Notes: generated by a model not told the origin, from the sequence alone. A stretch of 64,000 bases of DNA from Bradyrhizobium sp. 138 (GCF_023074075.1 NZ_JADPKT010000095.1:106216-170215); one strand, 5' to 3'; shown: positions 41,497 through 49,990, numbered from the stretch's first letter. Made by a program: numbers and translations.

Positions 41497-42373
41497 GCGC
41501 TTTCTCCTTATACGGCGCGGCACTGAGGCTGCCGTGATGGCCGGCGGCCTGGCGGCCCTCGCAGTAATCGGTGTCCGAGCAGACGAACATGCGGCTGCCC
41601 TTGTCGTCGGTGACGATCTCGTCGAGATAGGAATCTTCCGCGCCGCACAGCGCGCAGGGCGCGTTGAAGCGATAGGGCTCGAACGGGTGATCCTCGAAAT
41701 CGAGCGACACCACTTTCGTATAGGGCGGGATCGCGTAGATGCGCTTCTCGCGGCCGGCACCGAACAATTGCGGCGCCGGGCAATTGTCCATCTTGGGATT
41801 GTCGAATTTCGGCGTCGGCGATGGGTCCATCACGTAGCGCGCGTTCACCTTCACCGGATAGGCGTAGGCGGTGGCGATGTGACCGAAGCGGGCAATATCC
41901 TCATAGAGCTTCACATGCATCAGGCCGTATTCGGCAAGCGCGTGCATGCGCCGCGTCTCGGTCTCGCGTGGCTCTAGGAAACGCAGCGGCTCCGGGATCG
42001 GCACCTGATAGACCAGTACCTGGCTCTCGTTCAGCGCCGTCTCCGGGATGCGGTGACGGGTCTGGATCACGGTCGCATCGTCAGTCGCCGTGGTGGTGGC
42101 GACGCCCGCAGTTTTGGCAAAGAATTTTCGGATCGAGATCGCGTTGGTGGTGTCGTCGGAGCCCTGGTCGATTACCTTCAGCACGTCGGTGGGACCGAGG
42201 ATCGCGGCGGTGACTTGCACGCCACCGGTGCCCCAGCCATAGGGCATCGGCATTTCGCGGCTGGCAAACGGCACCTGATAGCCCGGGATCGCGATCGCCT
42301 TCAGGATGGCGCGGCGGATCATCCGCTTGGTCTGCTCGTCGAGGTAAGCAAAGTTGTAGGCGGGCGCGTTCAT
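41489..42373 (-). CDS. phnJ: PhnJ, radical-SAM C-P lyase
   Basis: 294 aa. This enzyme cleaves the C-P bond of ribose 1-phosphonate 5-phosphate using S-adenosylmethionine and a 4Fe-4S cluster. The unusual cluster motif C-x2-C-x21-C-x5-C is fully conserved (CALC ... CSDTDYC near the C-terminus). The N-terminal MIRRAILKAIAIPGYQVPFASREMPMPYGWGTGG is typical. The start overlaps the phnI stop by 4 bases. Confidence 0.97.
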   Translation of the reverse strand: MNAPAYNFAYLDEQTKRMIRRAILKAIAIPGYQVPFASREMPMPYGWGTGGVQVTAAILGPTDVLKVIDQGSDDTTNAISIRKFFAKTAGVATTTATDDATVIQTRHRIPETALNESQVLVYQVPIPEPLRFLEPRETETRRMHALAEYGLMHVKLYEDIARFGHIATAYAYPVKVNARYVMDPSPTPKFDNPKMDNCPAPQLFGAGREKRIYAIPPYTKVVSLDFEDHPFEPYRFNAPCALCGAEDSYLDEIVTDDKGSRMFVCSDTDYCEGRQAAGHHGSLSAAPYKEKAHG

Positions 42374-43473
42374 TCCGCGGCCTCCTTCATGGCATCGGGC
42401 GCTTGGGCATCCGCGAACTCCTGGCGCAGCTTGCGCAGCAGGCCGAGCTCGGACTGGAAGTCGACATAATGCGGCAGCTTCAGATGCTCGACGAAGCCGG
42501 TCGCCTGGACGTTGTCCGAATGCGACATCACGAACTCCTCGTCCTGCGCGGGTGCACGCACCTCCTCGCCGAGCTCACGGGCGCGCAATGCGCGATCGAC
42601 CAGCGCCATCGACATGGTCTTGCGCTCGCTCTGACCGAAGGCGAGGCCATAGCCGCGCGTGAAGCACGGCGCTTCGGTCGCAGAGCCCTTGAACTGGTTG
42701 ACCATCTGGCACTCGGTCAGTTCGATCGAGCCCAGCGGCACGGCAAAGCCGGCGTCTTCGGCGACGAATTCCACCTCGACCTCGCCGAAGCGGATCTCGC
42801 CGGCAAAGGGATGGTTGCGGCCATAGCCGCGCTGGGTGGAATAGCCCATCGCCAGCAAAAACCCTTCGTCGCCGCGCGCGAGATTTTGCAGGCGCAGATC
42901 GCGGTCGGCCGGAAAGTTCAGCGGCTCGCGGGTGAGATCGCCGACGCCGGCGCCGTCTTCGGCCTGCGGCGAGGATTCGATCAGCCCGTCGCGGCCGAGA
43001 ATGTCGGTCACGCGCGGCGTCAGCGCGGTGGACGCCTCGGTCGTGGCCGGCGCCTCCGGCACGAAGCCTCTCGCGAGCGAGGGATCGAGCAGGCGATGGG
43101 TATAGTCGAAGGTCGGGCCGAGGATCTGGCCGCCCGGAATGTCCTTGAAGGTCGAGGACACCCGCCGCTGCACGCGCATCGCGCCAGTGTCGACCGGCTC
43201 GCTTGCGCCGAAACGTGGCATGGTGGCGCGGAAGGCGCGCACCAGGAAGATCGCCTCGATCAGGTCGCCGCGCGCCTGCTTGATCGCGAGCGAGGCGAGT
43301 TCGCGATCGTAGAGCGAGCCTTCGCTCATGACGCGGTCCACGGCGAGGCCAAGCTGCTCGGAGATCTGATCGAGCGTGACCTCCGGAACGCTTTGGTCAC
43401 CGCGCCGCCTATGGGCCAGCAGGCGATGAGCGTTCTCGATGGCGCGTTCGCCGCCTTTGACTGCGACATACAT
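42370..43473 (-). CDS. phnI: PhnI, C-P lyase complex subunit
   Basis: A 367-aa core subunit which, with PhnG, PhnH and PhnL, couples phosphonate to ATP to give the ribose 1-phosphonate triphosphate. MYVAVKGGERAIENAHRLLA at the start and YGLAFGQSERKTMSMALVDRAL near the C-terminus are standard PhnI sequences. It starts 4 bases after the phnH stop. Confidence 0.96.
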   Translation of the reverse strand: MYVAVKGGERAIENAHRLLAHRRRGDQSVPEVTLDQISEQLGLAVDRVMSEGSLYDRELASLAIKQARGDLIEAIFLVRAFRATMPRFGASEPVDTGAMRVQRRVSSTFKDIPGGQILGPTFDYTHRLLDPSLARGFVPEAPATTEASTALTPRVTDILGRDGLIESSPQAEDGAGVGDLTREPLNFPADRDLRLQNLARGDEGFLLAMGYSTQRGYGRNHPFAGEIRFGEVEVEFVAEDAGFAVPLGSIELTECQMVNQFKGSATEAPCFTRGYGLAFGQSERKTMSMALVDRALRARELGEEVRAPAQDEEFVMSHSDNVQATGFVEHLKLPHYVDFQSELGLLRKLRQEFADAQAPDAMKEAAE

Positions 43474-43477
43474 GCTT

Positions 43478-44086
43478 TCAGCTTCCCTTGCTCACGACGC
43501 GCGTGGTGCGGGGTATCGCCACCACGGCGTCATCGGCGACCAGCACCACATCGATGCCGCGCGGAAACAGCGCCTCGTTGAGATGCAGGCGCTCGAACAG
43601 ATCGAACGGCTTGATCGACGCCTGGAGCGTCGTGGCGCCGTCGATGCCGGGACCGCGCAGCTCGAAGGGGCGGCCCGCTTCGAGGCTCTCGACCTGCAGG
43701 ATGACCGTGGTCGAACGGTCCGGATATTCGCTGGTGCCGAGTGCGAAGCGTTCGAGCGGCGGAAGCGCCGCACCGTCGCCGATCAGCGCGAAGCTCGCGA
43801 TCGAGGAATCCTGCATCACCGGCGCACCGGTGTGGAATTTCAGCCATTTCACCAGGTCCGGGCTCTCCGCCATCCGCGAATCGAGCCAGAGCGGCGTGTC
43901 GTGATCGAACAGCGTCAGTGCGATCGCGGCGGTGCCGCGCATCATCGTATCGGGCGTTCCCGCTCCCGGCACGATGCGCTGGACCGAGCCGGGCCGCGCC
44001 ATCGCGTCCATCACCGAGCGAAAGGTCGATTGCGCCGACAGCACCTTGTCGGCGAAACCCGGCGGCAGTTCCGCAATCGTGGTCAT
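43478..44086 (-). CDS. phnH: PhnH, C-P lyase complex subunit
   Basis: A 202-aa structural/catalytic subunit. FRSVMDAMARPGSVQRI near the start and the C-terminal FPRGIDVVLVADDAVVAIPRTTRV are conserved. The ATG at 44086 follows the phnG stop by 4 bases and is preceded by GGGGTGAG. Confidence 0.95.
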   Translation of the reverse strand: MTTIAELPPGFADKVLSAQSTFRSVMDAMARPGSVQRIVPGAGTPDTMMRGTAAIALTLFDHDTPLWLDSRMAESPDLVKWLKFHTGAPVMQDSSIASFALIGDGAALPPLERFALGTSEYPDRSTTVILQVESLEAGRPFELRGPGIDGATTLQASIKPFDLFERLHLNEALFPRGIDVVLVADDAVVAIPRTTRVVSKGS

Positions 44087-44090
44087 GATC

Positions 44091-44555
44091 TCACCCCTCA
44101 CCGCGCACCATGGTGTAGAAATCAACCTTCGTCGCAGCGGTCTCGGCCGCTGCCTGCGTGCGCCTCGTCATAAGCTGCTCGCGCAACGGCGCGATTACAT
44201 CCCGCTCCACCGCGCCGCCGAAATCACGGGACTGCACCAGCGCGTCGCACAGCGCGATCAGCCGCGCCTTCTCACCGTCGCGTCCGAGCGTGTAGCCGAA
44301 GCCGACCTCGCCGCTCGCGAGCCGGACCGCCGCGCGCGACACCGTGGCTTCGCCGAGGTTGAAGGGCGCGCCGTCGCCGCCGGCCCGGCCGCGCAGCATG
44401 ACGAGGCCGTTTTCCGGCGTCCGCAGATCCTGATGGTCCGGAAGAGCAAAGTTGCGGAGGCGGGCGGCGATCTCGCCCGCCTCCGCCTGCGCCAGCACGG
44501 CCATCGCGGCCTTGCGCTGGGCTTGCTGGTCGTTGTGCTGCGTCACCTGGTCCAC
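44091..44555 (-). CDS. phnG: PhnG, C-P lyase complex subunit
   Basis: About 154 aa, first gene of the minus-strand phnGHIJKLMN operon. MVLRGRAGGDGAPFNLGEATVSRAAVRL and GFGYTLGRD match PhnG (one residue of the first is shifted in my reading, but the block is clear). The start is a GTG at 44555, or another GTG three codons later. Its promoter region carries a PHO-box-like repeat and an inverted repeat. Confidence 0.92.
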   Translation of the reverse strand: MDQVTQHNDQQAQRKAAMAVLAQAEAGEIAARLRNFALPDHQDLRTPENGLVMLRGRAGGDGAPFNLGEATVSRAAVRLASGEVGFGYTLGRDGEKARLIALCDALVQSRDFGGAVERDVIAPLREQLMTRRTQAAAETAATKVDFYTMVRGEG

Positions 44556-44584
44556 CGAACTCTTCTGCCGAACTTGCCGATTCT

Positions 44585-44610
44585 AAGTTGTCTATGATAC
44601 TAGACAACTT
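44585..44610. promoter_or_regulatory. Inverted repeat, probable PhnF operator
   Basis: AAGTTGTCTA-N6-TAGACAACTT, a perfect 10-base-arm palindrome in the 120-base gap between phnG and phnF. It overlaps the predicted -10 region (TATGAA on the minus strand) of the phnG promoter. This is the classic position for GntR-type repression. Confidence 0.75.
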
Positions 44611-44624
44611 CATAAGTGAGCGCC

Positions 44625-44642
44625 ATGTCTGTTTCGTGACAA
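44625..44642 (-). promoter_or_regulatory. PHO-box-like direct repeat upstream of phnG
   Basis: On the minus strand TTGTCAC-GAAA-CAGACAT: two 7-base half sites with the 11-base period of PhoB boxes (consensus CTGTCAT-N4-CTGTCAT; the second half matches 5 of 7). Ten bases downstream lies TATGAA, a reasonable -10 element, in the spacing expected for PhoB-activated promoters. Confidence 0.5.
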
Positions 44643-44675
44643 AGCCGTGATTTCTGAGCTAGGCTGACCGGCGAT

Positions 44676-45404
44676 ATGAGCATGCAAGACACTGCATCGT
44701 CCGGCGTTGCGCTGTGGCGCCTCGTCGCCGACGGCATCGAGCGCGGCATCGCCGACGGCCGCTTTGCGGCCGGCGACAAATTGCCGGGCGAAATGGAGAT
44801 CGCCGAAACCTATCGCGTCAACCGCCACACCGTGCGGCGCGCGCTGGCCGCGCTTGCAGAGCGCGGCCTGGTGCGGGCCGAACGCGGCAGCGGAACCTAT
44901 GTCGAGGCGCAGAAGCTCGCCTACCCCTTGCGCTCGCGCACCCGCTTCTCCGAGATCGTCGGCGCCGAGGGGCGCGAACCGCATGGCCGCCTGATCGAGG
45001 CGACCGATGACGTCGCGACGCGCGAGCTCGCGCGGGAGCTCGGCCTGAAGACCGGCGCGCCATTGGTACGGATCGAGGCCATTCGCCTCGCCGACCGCAC
45101 GCCGATCTGCGTCTCGACGAGTTGGCTGTCGGCCGTGCTGTTTCCCGACGCGGGCGCCGTATTCGCCGCGACGCGCTCGATGACGAAGTTGCTCGAACAT
45201 TATGGCGTGCGCGACTATCGCCGCGGCGCGACCCGGATCACCGCCGGCATCGTCGACGCAACCGACGCCGTCCGGCTCGATCTCGCGCTAGGACGTCCGA
45301 TCCTGGTGGTCGACGCCACCGACCACGACCTCGAGGGCAAGCCGCTGATGACCAAGCATTCGCGGTTTGCGGCAGAGCGGGTGGAGTTTCTGGTGGAGTC
45401 GTAG
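44676..45404 (+). CDS. phnF: PhnF, GntR/HutC-family regulator of phosphonate genes
   Basis: 242 aa. The N-terminal winged helix (LWRLVADGIERGIADGRFAAGDKLPGEMEIAE, then YRVNRHTVRRALAALAERGLV) and the C-terminal UTRA effector domain (LRSRTRFSEIVGAEGREPHGRL) are those of PhnF. It is divergent from phnG. The palindrome in between is the likely operator for autorepression and for control of phnG-N. Confidence 0.93.
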   Translation: MSMQDTASSGVALWRLVADGIERGIADGRFAAGDKLPGEMEIAETYRVNRHTVRRALAALAERGLVRAERGSGTYVEAQKLAYPLRSRTRFSEIVGAEGREPHGRLIEATDDVATRELARELGLKTGAPLVRIEAIRLADRTPICVSTSWLSAVLFPDAGAVFAATRSMTKLLEHYGVRDYRRGATRITAGIVDATDAVRLDLALGRPILVVDATDHDLEGKPLMTKHSRFAAERVEFLVES

Positions 45405-45436
45405 GGGCCTTCCCCTCTCTCCGCGAGGCATGACTC

Positions 45437-45525
45437 GTAGGGTGGGCAAAGGCGCCCTTGCGCCGTGCCCACGATCTCTCTCAATCGCTGGAGGTGGTGG
45501 GCACGCTACGCTTTGCCCACCCTAC
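45437..45525. repeat. Palindromic repeat family 1, copy 4
   Basis: GTAGGGTGGGCAAAGG...GTGCCCAC and GTGGGCAC...CCCACCCTAC arms between the convergent phnF and phnE2 genes. The two arms are exchanged relative to copies 1-3, so this copy is inserted in the opposite orientation. Confidence 0.85.
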
Positions 45526-45536
45526 GGCACCTTTAT

Positions 45537-46382
45537 TCAGGCGACCGCCCTTCGGCCGATAATCGCAAAGCGCAGCTTGCCCGAGATGAAATCGATCGCG
45601 GCGACCGCGACCAGGATCATCAGGATCAGGAACGACACCTTCTGCCATTCCAGGACGCGGATCTGCTCGGCGAGCTGGAGGCCGATGCCGCCGGCGCCGA
45701 CGATGCCGATGATGGTGGCGGAGCGGGTATTGGATTCGATGAAATAGAGCACCTGGCCGGCGATGACCGGCAGGACCTGCGGCAACAGACCGAAGCGGAT
45801 CTCGTGCAGCGGGCTGCCGCCGGAAGCGCGGATGCCTTCGACCTGCTTCTGGTCGGCGCCCTCGATCGCCTCTGAGAACAGTTTTCCAAAGGCGCCGAAA
45901 TCCGACACCGCGATGGCGAGCACGCCGGCGAACGGGCCGAGCCCAACGACGTTGATCCACACCAGCGCCCAGATCAGCGTGTCGACGCCGCGGATCGAAT
46001 CCAGGACGCGACGCACAGGAAAGCGCAGGAGCTTCGACGGCACGACGTTGCGCGCGGCCAGCAGGCTGACCGGAAGCGCGAACACCGCCGCCAGCGTCGT
46101 ACCGAGCAGCGCGATTGAGAGAGTCTCGCCGAGCGCCTTCAGATAGATCGGCAGCGAGGAGCCGGGATCAGGCGGGATCATCATCAATGTGATCCAGCCG
46201 AGCTGGCTGAGGCCGGCGATGAATCGCGACGGCGAAAAATCGAGATCGACGAGGCCGTAAATGAGAACCGCGAATGCCGCGACGATCATCGCGGGCATGG
46301 CGAGGCGCGCCGAGGCGGGCCGGTCGAACACGTCGGGGTAGCGCGCGCGAAGCTCTCGCGGATCGACCTCGTGCGGCGTCAC
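45537..46382 (-). CDS. phnE2: Phosphonate ABC transporter permease PhnE (second copy)
   Basis: A 281-aa inner-membrane permease with about six helices. The EAA-type loop EAIEGADQKQVEGIRASGGSPLHEIRFGLLPQVLP contacts the ATPase PhnC. An extended N-terminus (MTPHEVDPRELRARYPDVF) is usual for the second PhnE. The start overlaps the phnE1 stop by 4 bases. Confidence 0.93.
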   Translation of the reverse strand: MTPHEVDPRELRARYPDVFDRPASARLAMPAMIVAAFAVLIYGLVDLDFSPSRFIAGLSQLGWITLMMIPPDPGSSLPIYLKALGETLSIALLGTTLAAVFALPVSLLAARNVVPSKLLRFPVRRVLDSIRGVDTLIWALVWINVVGLGPFAGVLAIAVSDFGAFGKLFSEAIEGADQKQVEGIRASGGSPLHEIRFGLLPQVLPVIAGQVLYFIESNTRSATIIGIVGAGGIGLQLAEQIRVLEWQKVSFLILMILVAVAAIDFISGKLRFAIIGRRAVA

Positions 46383-47263
46383 GTCCGCGCCTCCCTGCCG
46401 AACAGGCGGCCGCGCAGCCAGCCGGTGGTGATGTCGATGATGAAGACCGTGACGATGATGGTGAGCAGGATGGCGCTGACGTCCGAATAGTAGAACTTGC
46501 GGATGGCGACGACGAGCTCCTGGCCGATGCCGCCGGCACCGACGAAGCCCATGACCGAAGCCTCGCGAACGTTGATCTCGAAGCGCAGCAGCGCGTAGCT
46601 GGCATAGCCGGCCGTCACCTGCGGCACCACCGCGAAGCGCATGCAGGCGAGCCAGCTCGCGCCGGTCGAACGGATGCCCTCGACCGGCTTCATGTCGGCG
46701 TTCTCGACGATCTCCGAGAACAGCTTGCCGAGCGCGCCGGTGGAGTGGATCGCGATCGCGAGCACGCCCGCCATCGGCCCGAGCCCGAAGGCAATCACGA
46801 ACACCAGCGCGAAGACGATGCCGGGAACGGTGCGAGCGAATTCGAGCAGGCGCCGCACCGTGAAGCGCAGCCAGCGGGCGGGCGAGGTGTTTTCAGCCGC
46901 GAAGAAGTTGAGGCCAAACGCCAAGGTCGCGCCGATCAGCGTGCCGACATAGGAGATCAGCAGCGTCTCGCCCAGCATCTTCAGCCATTTGCGCCAGCCC
47001 CAGAGCCACTCGCCGACATCGGTCCAGACGCGCTGGCCGGTGTCGAGCGTGAGGATGCGGTCGAAATAGCTGACGAAATTGCCGAAATAGGTGAACAGCG
47101 TACGCAAATTCACTTCGGCGCCGATCGCGGCGAGCGTCAGAGCCGCGGCGAAGATCGCGATCCCCGACAGCAGCCGCAGCCGCTTGCGCCCGACCGCCCG
47201 GCGGTAGGCGGCGTTCAGCGCGGCAAGCTGCTGCTCGGGGAGGATCGAAACCGCTGTCGTCAT
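46379..47263 (-). CDS. phnE1: Phosphonate ABC transporter permease PhnE (first copy)
   Basis: A 294-aa permease, about six membrane helices, with the EAA-like loop VENADMKPVEGIRSTGASWLACMRFAVVPQV. It forms a heterodimer with PhnE2. ATG 47263 is preferred to a TTG 8 codons earlier. A strong hairpin lies between phnD and this gene. Confidence 0.93.
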   Translation of the reverse strand: MTTAVSILPEQQLAALNAAYRRAVGRKRLRLLSGIAIFAAALTLAAIGAEVNLRTLFTYFGNFVSYFDRILTLDTGQRVWTDVGEWLWGWRKWLKMLGETLLISYVGTLIGATLAFGLNFFAAENTSPARWLRFTVRRLLEFARTVPGIVFALVFVIAFGLGPMAGVLAIAIHSTGALGKLFSEIVENADMKPVEGIRSTGASWLACMRFAVVPQVTAGYASYALLRFEINVREASVMGFVGAGGIGQELVVAIRKFYYSDVSAILLTIIVTVFIIDITTGWLRGRLFGREART

Positions 47264-47292
47264 CGGCCTGAGATTAAGTCCCGTCAAAGAAA

Positions 47293-47316
47293 GAGCCGGG
47301 TCGATGGACCCGGCTC
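47293..47316 (-). terminator. Attenuator-like hairpin between phnD and phnE1
   Basis: GAGCCGGGTC-GATG-GACCCGGCTC, a perfect 10-base stem with a 4-base loop. In the direction of transcription it is followed by TTTCTTT. It lies 20 bases after the phnD stop and 30 before phnE1. It probably terminates part of the transcripts so that binding protein exceeds permease. Confidence 0.7.
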
Positions 47317-47335
47317 CAGGTGCGTCGCCCTGAGA

Positions 47336-48271
47336 TCAGGACGCCTTCTTTTTACGCAGCGCGTCGACGAACTTGATCAGCTCGATCGTGCCATCCCAAT
47401 CCTTGGTGGTGGCGTGATTAAAACCCTTCTTCTGTCCGTCCTGGAGGCGATCGAACGCCGCCCTGTCCTTCGCCGGCGCGTCGAAGAAGGCCTTCGCGAT
47501 AGCCGCCTTAGCGTCGTCCGGCAAGTCGGAGTTATAGGCATAGGGACCGTTGATGATCGGTGCCGATTTGTGGATGATTCGGAAGTCGTCCTTCTTCATC
47601 GCCGAGCCGTCGGCATTCTTCAGCATGCCCTTGGTCAGCATCTGCGCCAGCGTGGAATCGTCGTCGGTGGTCCACTGGTTGGCGGCGACGTCGACCGTGC
47701 CCTGCGCCAGCGCCAGCATCGCGTTCTCATGGCTGCCCGTGAAGACGACCTTGCTGAAATAGGTATCGGCATCGTGGATGCCCATCTTGTCGAGCTCGAA
47801 GCGCGGCACGTTGTTGCCGGAGGTCGAGTTCGGGTCGACCAGGCCGAGATTCTTGCCTTTGAGGTCATCGATCTTCTTGTAGGCGCTGCTCGCCTTGACG
47901 AAGAACACCGAGTAATAGCCGGTGGAGCCGTCGGCGTTGATGTCGTTGGCGAAGGCATCGGTCTTGACGCCGGTCAGGCGGGCGCGCGCGAACGAGGCCG
48001 AGCCGTAGCTGGCGATATGGATGTTGCCGGAGCGCTGGCCTTCGATCACCGCGGCGTAGTCGTTGGCGATGCGCAGCGTGACCTTCACGCCCAGCTCCTT
48101 CGAAAGGTAGCTCATGAACGGCGCCCAGCGCTCGGTGACGCCGGAGGCGTTCTCGGCCGGCACGACCGCGAAGGTCAGCTCGGGATATTTGGCCTTCCAG
48201 TCGTTGGCGGAGGCGGAAGCCGTGAACGCGAGCGCGGCGGCGCCGGCAAGGATTAATCTGCGAGTGATCAT
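47336..48271 (-). CDS. phnD: Phosphonate-binding periplasmic protein PhnD
   Basis: 311 aa. A signal peptide ending SASA lies in the first ~24 residues; LTFAVVPAENASGVTERWAPFMSYLSKELGVKVTLR and DPNSTSGNNVPRFELDKMG are canonical PhnD sequences contacting the phosphonate. ATG 48271 (MITRRLIL) gives the normal length. It captures alkylphosphonates for PhnC/PhnE. Confidence 0.95.
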   Translation of the reverse strand: MITRRLILAGAAALAFTASASANDWKAKYPELTFAVVPAENASGVTERWAPFMSYLSKELGVKVTLRIANDYAAVIEGQRSGNIHIASYGSASFARARLTGVKTDAFANDINADGSTGYYSVFFVKASSAYKKIDDLKGKNLGLVDPNSTSGNNVPRFELDKMGIHDADTYFSKVVFTGSHENAMLALAQGTVDVAANQWTTDDDSTLAQMLTKGMLKNADGSAMKKDDFRIIHKSAPIINGPYAYNSDLPDDAKAAIAKAFFDAPAKDRAAFDRLQDGQKKGFNHATTKDWDGTIELIKFVDALRKKKAS

Positions 48272-48333
48272 GATACCCTCTTCATCAGTTTGGGTCGGTT
48301 GACGCAAAGACTTGCAAAAGAAACAGACGTCGC

Positions 48334-49143
48334 TCAGGCGGCCGCGGCCGTTCCGAGCGCCGGGACACCCGCGGGCGCCGGGACAGGCATGGCGCCCATG
48401 ACATCGGCGGCTTCGAGATCGTAGAGCTCGCGCGCAACGTGATCGGTCAGCGCGGACGGTGCCCCGTCGAACACCACGCGACCCTGCGCCATGCCGATCA
48501 GGCGGTCGCAATAGCTGCGCGCCAGATCGAGCGAATGCAGATTGCAGAGCACCGTGATGCCGAAATGCTTGTTGATGCGCAGCAGCGCATCCATCACGAT
48601 CTTGGTGTTGCGCGGATCGAGCGAGGCGATCGGCTCATCGGCGAGGATGATGTCGGGCTGCTGCACCAGCGCACGGGCGATCGCGACGCGCTGCTGCTGG
48701 CCGCCGGAGAGCTGGTCGGCGCGCTGGGCGGCGAGCGAAGCGATGTCGAACTGTTCGAGTGCGGACATCGCCAGCGCCTTGTCCTGCTCCGGCCAGATTT
48801 GCGACAGCGAGCGCCAGGCCGGCATCGTCGCAAGGCGTCCCATCAGGACATTGGTGAGGACATCGAGCCGGCCGACCAGGTTGAACTGCTGGAAGATCAT
48901 CGCCGACCTTGCCCGCCACTGCCGCAGCTCCTTGCCGCGCAGCGCGGTGACGTCGACGCCGTCGAACAGGATGCGTCCGTCAGTCGGCGTCACCAGGCGG
49001 TTGATGCTCCGCAGCAGCGTCGACTTGCCGGCGCCGGACCGTCCGATCACGCCGACGAAGCCGCCGGGGGAAACTTGAAACGAGGCATCGTCCACCGCGG
49101 CTTTTGCGCCGAAGCGACACGTCAGACCATCCACCACCAGCAT
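48334..49143 (-). CDS. phnC: Phosphonate ABC transporter ATP-binding protein PhnC
   Basis: 269 aa. Walker A GRSGAGKST, signature LSGGQQQRVAIARAL and Walker B IILADEPIAS are complete. ATG 49143 (MLVVDGLTCRFGAK) is the family start. Its ribosome binding site TGGAG lies inside a small hairpin (CTCCAG 49150-49155 with CTGGAG 49162-49167), which may limit translation. First gene of phnCDE1E2. Confidence 0.94.
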   Translation of the reverse strand: MLVVDGLTCRFGAKAAVDDASFQVSPGGFVGVIGRSGAGKSTLLRSINRLVTPTDGRILFDGVDVTALRGKELRQWRARSAMIFQQFNLVGRLDVLTNVLMGRLATMPAWRSLSQIWPEQDKALAMSALEQFDIASLAAQRADQLSGGQQQRVAIARALVQQPDIILADEPIASLDPRNTKIVMDALLRINKHFGITVLCNLHSLDLARSYCDRLIGMAQGRVVFDGAPSALTDHVARELYDLEAADVMGAMPVPAPAGVPALGTAAAA

Positions 49144-49187
49144 GCGGGGCTCCAGATTGAACTGGAGTTCACCGCTAACGCCGGCAC

Positions 49188-49205
49188 TTAACACTTGTGT
49201 GACAC
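49188..49205 (-). promoter_or_regulatory. Possible PHO box upstream of phnC
   Basis: On the minus strand GTGTCAC-ACAA-GTGTTAA, two half sites with an 11-base period, 45 bases before the phnC start. The second half is a weaker match and no clear -10 follows at the right distance, so the call is tentative. Confidence 0.35.
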
Positions 49206-49242
49206 GGGCGTTGCAGTGCGGCGATCCTACACAGCTCATCCC

Positions 49243-49271
49243 CTGTCATCGCGGTGTCATGACATCGTCAT
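49243..49271 (+). promoter_or_regulatory. Three-repeat PHO box upstream of the acyltransferase-phnM2 arm
   Basis: CTGTCAT-cgcg-GTGTCAT-gaca-TCGTCAT: three 7-base half sites in exact 11-base register (49243, 49254, 49265), oriented towards the plus-strand genes that start at 49319. The first two match the PhoB consensus at 13 of 14 positions. Confidence 0.65.
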
Positions 49272-49318
49272 CGAGCCGCTCGAAGAGGAACGCCCACCCT
49301 CTCAACTCTGGATGCAAC

Positions 49319-49990
49319 ATGGCCGCCAAAGCTCTTTCGGTCCAGCCGACCATCGATCCCTCGGCCAAGCTGCATGAGACCAGGCTCGGCGCCTATACCG
49401 AGGTCGGCGCGCGGACCATCCTACATGAAGCGGCGATGGGCGATTACTCCTATGTCGTCAACGATTCGCAGATCACCTACACCACCATCGGAAAGTTCTG
49501 CTCGATCGCGGCGATGACGCGGATCAATCCCGGCAACCATCCGATGCACCGCGCGACGCAGGCGCATTTCACCTATCGCTCCAGCGCCTATTTCGAGGGC
49601 GAGAGCGACGATGCCGAGTTCTTCGACTGGCGGCGCCAGCATCACGTCCATATCGGCCACGACGTCTGGATCGGCCACGGCGCGATCGTGCTGCCGGGCC
49701 GCAACATCGGCACTGGCGCGGTGATCGCGGCCGGTGCCATCGTCACCAAGGACGTGCCGGCCTACACCATCGTCGCCGGCAATCCGGCCCGCATCGTGCG
49801 GCGGCGGTTCTCCGAGGCGATTGCCGGACGGCTCGCGAGGCTGGCCTGGTGGGACTGGGATCACGACAAATTGCGTGACGCGCTGCCCGATTTCCGCAAG
49901 CTTGGGATTGAAGATTTTCTTGCGGCATACGAAGCACAAGCGAGCTCTCTCGCCCATTCTCCTGCCAGCAAACGAAGCGCGGTCGCGTGA
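49319..49990 (+). CDS. Left-handed-beta-helix acyltransferase of the phosphonate cluster
   Basis: A 223-aa trimeric hexapeptide-repeat acetyltransferase of the type seen in many phn clusters (DapH/DapD/GlmU-related). Repeats run from AYTEVGARTILHEAAMGDYSYV to IGKFCSIAAM and from HHVHIGHDVWIGHGAIVLPG to NPARIVRRRF; histidine in GHDVWIGHG is the likely catalytic region. It may acetylate aminoalkylphosphonates in place of PhnO, which is inference. Its end overlaps the GTG start of the next gene. Confidence 0.88.
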   Translation: MAAKALSVQPTIDPSAKLHETRLGAYTEVGARTILHEAAMGDYSYVVNDSQITYTTIGKFCSIAAMTRINPGNHPMHRATQAHFTYRSSAYFEGESDDAEFFDWRRQHHVHIGHDVWIGHGAIVLPGRNIGTGAVIAAGAIVTKDVPAYTIVAGNPARIVRRRFSEAIAGRLARLAWWDWDHDKLRDALPDFRKLGIEDFLAAYEAQASSLAHSPASKRSAVA

